A stretch of 10,424 bases of DNA from Nitrosomonadales bacterium (GTDB lineage: Bacteria; Pseudomonadota; Gammaproteobacteria; Burkholderiales; Gallionellaceae), in the NCBI GenBank assembly GCA_003235435.1, contig QJWF01000069.1, forward strand, positions 1 to 10,424, written 5' to 3'. A program made the position numbers and the translations under genes. Shown in pieces: positions 8,132 through 10,424 of the stretch. Each line of letters begins with the position of its first letter. Position 1 is the first letter of the stretch. The notes under the pieces are model-generated. The model saw only the letters and a program-made list of their open reading frames with translations. It was not told the origin of the DNA and did no database searches.

Positions 8132-8770
8132 ATGATAACAATCGCTTTATCCAAAGGGCGTATTTTTGAGGAAACACTACCGTTGCTGGAAGCGGCAGGC
8201 ATCAACGCACTGGAAGATCCTGAATCTTCGCGCAAGCTGATACTGTCGACCAACCGGGCTGATGTACGTCTGATCATAGTGCGCGCATCCGACGTGCCGA
8301 CCTATGTGCAATATGGGGCGGCCGATCTCGGGGTGGCAGGCAAGGATGTGCTTAACGAGCACGGCGGTACTGGGCTCTACCAGCCGCTGGACCTGAATAT
8401 AGCGCGTTGTCGGATGATGGTCGCGGTGCGGGATGGCTTCGATTACGAATCTGCAGTGCGTCAGGGTGCGCGCCTTCGAGTGGCAACCAAGTATGTGCAG
8501 ACCGCAAGAGCACACTTCGCTGCCAAAGGCGTGCACGTCGACTTGATCAAATTGTATGGATCAATGGAACTGGGCCCGCTGGTCGGGCTGTCGGACGCGA
8601 TCGTGGATCTGGTGAGCAGCGGAAACACACTTAAGGCAAACCACCTTAAGGCGGTTGAACATATCCAGGATATTTCTTCGCGACTGGTGGTGAACCAGGC
8701 CGCGCTGAAATTGAAACATGCTGCAATCCAGCCGATGCTGGATGCATTTGCGAAAGCGATCAAGAAATAG
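8132..8770 (+). CDS. hisG: ATP phosphoribosyltransferase, short-form catalytic subunit (HisG)
   Basis: HisG joins ATP and phosphoribosyl pyrophosphate in the first step of histidine biosynthesis. The protein has 212 residues and lacks the C-terminal regulatory domain of the long form (about 290-300 residues), so it belongs to the short HisG type that works with HisZ. The family signature is visible at 146-167: Glu146, Gly152, Asp159 and SGNTL at 163-167. I chose the ATG at 8132 because AGGGG lies seven bases upstream and the protein then begins [10 protein letters not shown] as in homologues. A TTG at 8126 in the same frame would sit almost on top of that ribosome site. The gene starts 14 bases after murA. 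Confidence 0.95.
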   Translation: MITIALSKGRIFEETLPLLEAAGINALEDPESSRKLILSTNRADVRLIIVRASDVPTYVQYGAADLGVAGKDVLNEHGGTGLYQPLDLNIARCRMMVAVRDGFDYESAVRQGARLRVATKYVQTARAHFAAKGVHVDLIKLYGSMELGPLVGLSDAIVDLVSSGNTLKANHLKAVEHIQDISSRLVVNQAALKLKHAAIQPMLDAFAKAIKK

Positions 8771-8801
8771 CCCGTCAGGAAATGAACATAGCGATCAGGC
8801 C

Positions 8802-10106
8802 ATGAATATCAGAAGACTGTCTTCCCGCGCCGCAGGTTTCAACGCAGAGCTCGAAAAACTGCTGGCCTTCGAGGAGACTGCAGACGAACAGCTCGAAGCG
8901 ACCGTGGCCGGCATACTGGCGGATGTCCGCATGCGCGGCGATACTGCGGTTCTGGAATATACCCGCAAGTTCGACCGCCTTGCATTGAAGAATCCTGCGG
9001 AAATGGAATTGCAGAGCGCCGAATTGCGCAACGCAATTGAAGGATTACCTGCCAAACAGCGCAACGCGCTGGAACAGGCAGCAGAGCGTGTCACTGAATA
9101 CCACAAGAAGCAAGTGCAAACATCATGGAGTTATACCGATGGCGACGGGACTCTCCTTGGTCAGCAGGTGACTCCGCTTGATCGCGTCGGACTTTATGTG
9201 CCGGGCGGCAAGGCGGCATATCCATCATCGGTGCTGATGAACGCACTGCCCGCCAAGGTGGCCGGCGTTTCTGAATTGATCATGGTAGTGCCGACACCGG
9301 ATGGTGTGAAGAATCCGCTGGTACTGGCAGCGGCTTATCTGGCCGGCATCGACAGGGTTTTCACGATCGGAGGAGCGCAAGCGGTGGCGGCTTTGGCTTA
9401 CGGCACCGCGTCCATCCCCAGGGTCGACAAGATTGTCGGCCCCGGCAACGCCTATGTTGCGGCGGCGAAGCGCCGGGTTTTCGGCGCTTGCGGCATTGAC
9501 ATGATCGCCGGTCCGTCGGAGATCTTGGTGATCTGCGACGGGCAGACCGACCCGGACTGGATTGCGATGGATCTGTTCTCGCAGGCCGAACATGACGAAT
9601 TGGCTCAGGCGATCCTGTTATCGCCTGATATGAAATTCATCGATGCTGTGGCGCAAAGCGCCAACCGCCTGCTCGTGCAGATGCCGCGCCGCGACATCAT
9701 CCATGCCGCGCTGGCGCATCGCGGTGCGCTGATCCACGTTGCCGATATGCACGAAGCCTGCGTGATCAGCAACCGTATCGCTCCTGAACATCTCGAGTTG
9801 TCTGTCGAGGATCCGCAAGCATGGTTGCCCAAACTGAAACATGCCGGCGCTATTTTTATGGGCCGATTTACCTCCGAAGCGCTCGGCGATTACTGTGCCG
9901 GCCCCAACCATGTGTTGCCGACTTCCGGCACAGCGCGATTCTCGTCTCCATTGGGCGTGTACGATTTTCAGAAGCGCAGCAGCCTGATCCAGGTTTCGGC
10001 ACAGGGTGCACAAGAACTTGGCGACATCGCCTCGGTTCTGGCGTTCGGTGAGGGATTGCAGGCGCATGCGCAATCGGCGTTGTATAGGAAAACTTCGAAA
10101 TCCTGA
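8802..10106 (+). CDS. hisD: Histidinol dehydrogenase (HisD)
   Basis: HisD oxidises L-histidinol to L-histidine in two NAD-dependent steps, the end of the histidine pathway. The 434-residue length is standard. Zinc ligands match the E. coli pattern: Gln261, His264, Asp363 and His422. The catalytic Glu329-His330 pair sits in RIAPEHLEL. The family signature runs through [12 protein letters not shown] (232-243) to LFSQAEHDE (258-266). The ATG at 8802 is preferred because similarity begins at [13 protein letters not shown]; an in-frame ATG at 8718 lies inside hisG. The ribosome site is weak (AGG only two bases away), and a seven-codon ORF (8782-8805) ends with a stop overlapping this start. The gene begins 31 bases after hisG and is followed by no further his gene. 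Confidence 0.96.
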   Translation: MNIRRLSSRAAGFNAELEKLLAFEETADEQLEATVAGILADVRMRGDTAVLEYTRKFDRLALKNPAEMELQSAELRNAIEGLPAKQRNALEQAAERVTEYHKKQVQTSWSYTDGDGTLLGQQVTPLDRVGLYVPGGKAAYPSSVLMNALPAKVAGVSELIMVVPTPDGVKNPLVLAAAYLAGIDRVFTIGGAQAVAALAYGTASIPRVDKIVGPGNAYVAAAKRRVFGACGIDMIAGPSEILVICDGQTDPDWIAMDLFSQAEHDELAQAILLSPDMKFIDAVAQSANRLLVQMPRRDIIHAALAHRGALIHVADMHEACVISNRIAPEHLELSVEDPQAWLPKLKHAGAIFMGRFTSEALGDYCAGPNHVLPTSGTARFSSPLGVYDFQKRSSLIQVSAQGAQELGDIASVLAFGEGLQAHAQSALYRKTSKS

Positions 10107-10125
10107 GTCAAGGATAGTGATAGAG

Positions 10126-10143
10126 GCTTCATTTGCTTGAAGC
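10126..10143. repeat. Inverted repeat between convergent hisD and lysR-type genes
   Basis: GCTTCA (10126-10131) and TGAAGC (10138-10143) form a perfect six-base-pair stem with a six-base loop, in the 79-base gap between the ends of two convergent genes. Position suggests a shared terminator, but neither strand has a T-run after the stem, so it would be weak or factor-dependent. Confidence 0.3.
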
Positions 10144-10185
10144 ACGCGTAAGTATCTGGATGCAAAGTCTGGTGTGCATGGTCAC

Positions 10186-10424
10186 TCAGCGTGCTGCGGT
10201 GATGGATTCTGCCTCGTTCAGCAAAAAATCCTTGAACGCCAGAGAGGCGCCCGACAGACGTTTGTTGCTACGGTGTGTGACATACCAGTGGCGCAGCAGG
10301 GGGAAGTGCTCAACACTGAGCATCACGAGGCGCCCTGTCTCCAGTTCCAGTTCGATGCTGTGCAGCGACAGGATGCCCAGCCCCATGCCCGCCTGTACTG
10401 CTTGCTTGATCGCCTCGTTGGTTT
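10186..10424 (-). CDS. LysR-family transcriptional regulator, C-terminal fragment (runs off the window)
   Basis: Only the last 78 or so residues are visible; the gene continues past the right edge. The visible part matches the end of a LysR substrate-binding domain: an AIKQAVQAGMGLGILSLHSI segment, then LETGRLVML, RHWYVTHRSNKRLS and a final FKDFLLNEAE helix. The wording of these blocks resembles the CbbR branch that controls Calvin-cycle genes, but LysR C-termini vary and I would not name the gene from this piece. LysR proteins bind DNA as tetramers and respond to a small-molecule effector. It converges on hisD and is unlikely to be functionally linked to it. Confidence 0.82.
   Translation of the reverse strand, partial: TNEAIKQAVQAGMGLGILSLHSIELELETGRLVMLSVEHFPLLRHWYVTHRSNKRLSGASLAFKDFLLNEAESITAAR

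Noticed and set aside
8718..8801. Extended hisD start at ATG 8718
   Set aside because: The extra 28 residues are inside hisG in another frame and do not resemble HisD.

Overview
The window reads as ordinary, moderately GC-rich proteobacterial chromosome. Gene order and protein sequences point to a betaproteobacterium. The order mlaFEDCB, ibaG, murA, hisG, hisD, with a short-form HisG, is typical of that class. The Nitrosomonadales/Gallionellaceae are a plausible guess, supported loosely by a LysR fragment that looks CbbR-like; the genus cannot be fixed from this sequence.

Left third (about 1-3400, all on the minus strand): a sigma-54-dependent response regulator (3322-1766) lies upstream of an ExeA/GspA-like AAA ATPase (1648-134) that carries one membrane helix and a C-terminal SPOR domain. 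No histidine kinase is visible, so the regulator's partner lies elsewhere. The 117-base gap between the two genes holds an inverted repeat. The outermost 133 bases are AT-rich and hold no recognisable gene. This pair is the least conventional part of the window.

Middle (3323-6547): a 212-base divergent intergenic region carries back-to-back sigma-70-like promoters. The complete Mla inner-membrane and periplasmic phospholipid transport set follows on the plus strand: mlaF (ATPase), mlaE (permease), mlaD (MCE protein), mlaC (periplasmic carrier) and mlaB (STAS protein). The genes are tightly packed and run into each other. The outer-membrane partner mlaA is not in the window.

Right (6621-10106): ibaG (BolA family), murA (first committed step of peptidoglycan synthesis), hisG (short form, expected to need HisZ) and hisD follow on the same strand with short gaps, probably forming one long transcription unit with mla. 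The his cluster stops after hisD. A convergent LysR-family gene then enters from the right edge, of which only the C-terminal end is visible.

I found no RNA genes, CRISPR arrays, insertion sequences, phage genes or attachment sites. Most of the window is conserved housekeeping sequence. The points worth a second look are the AAA-SPOR ATPase with its orphan regulator, two TTG start codons, and the interrupted his operon. I do not see strong evidence for a wholly new system.
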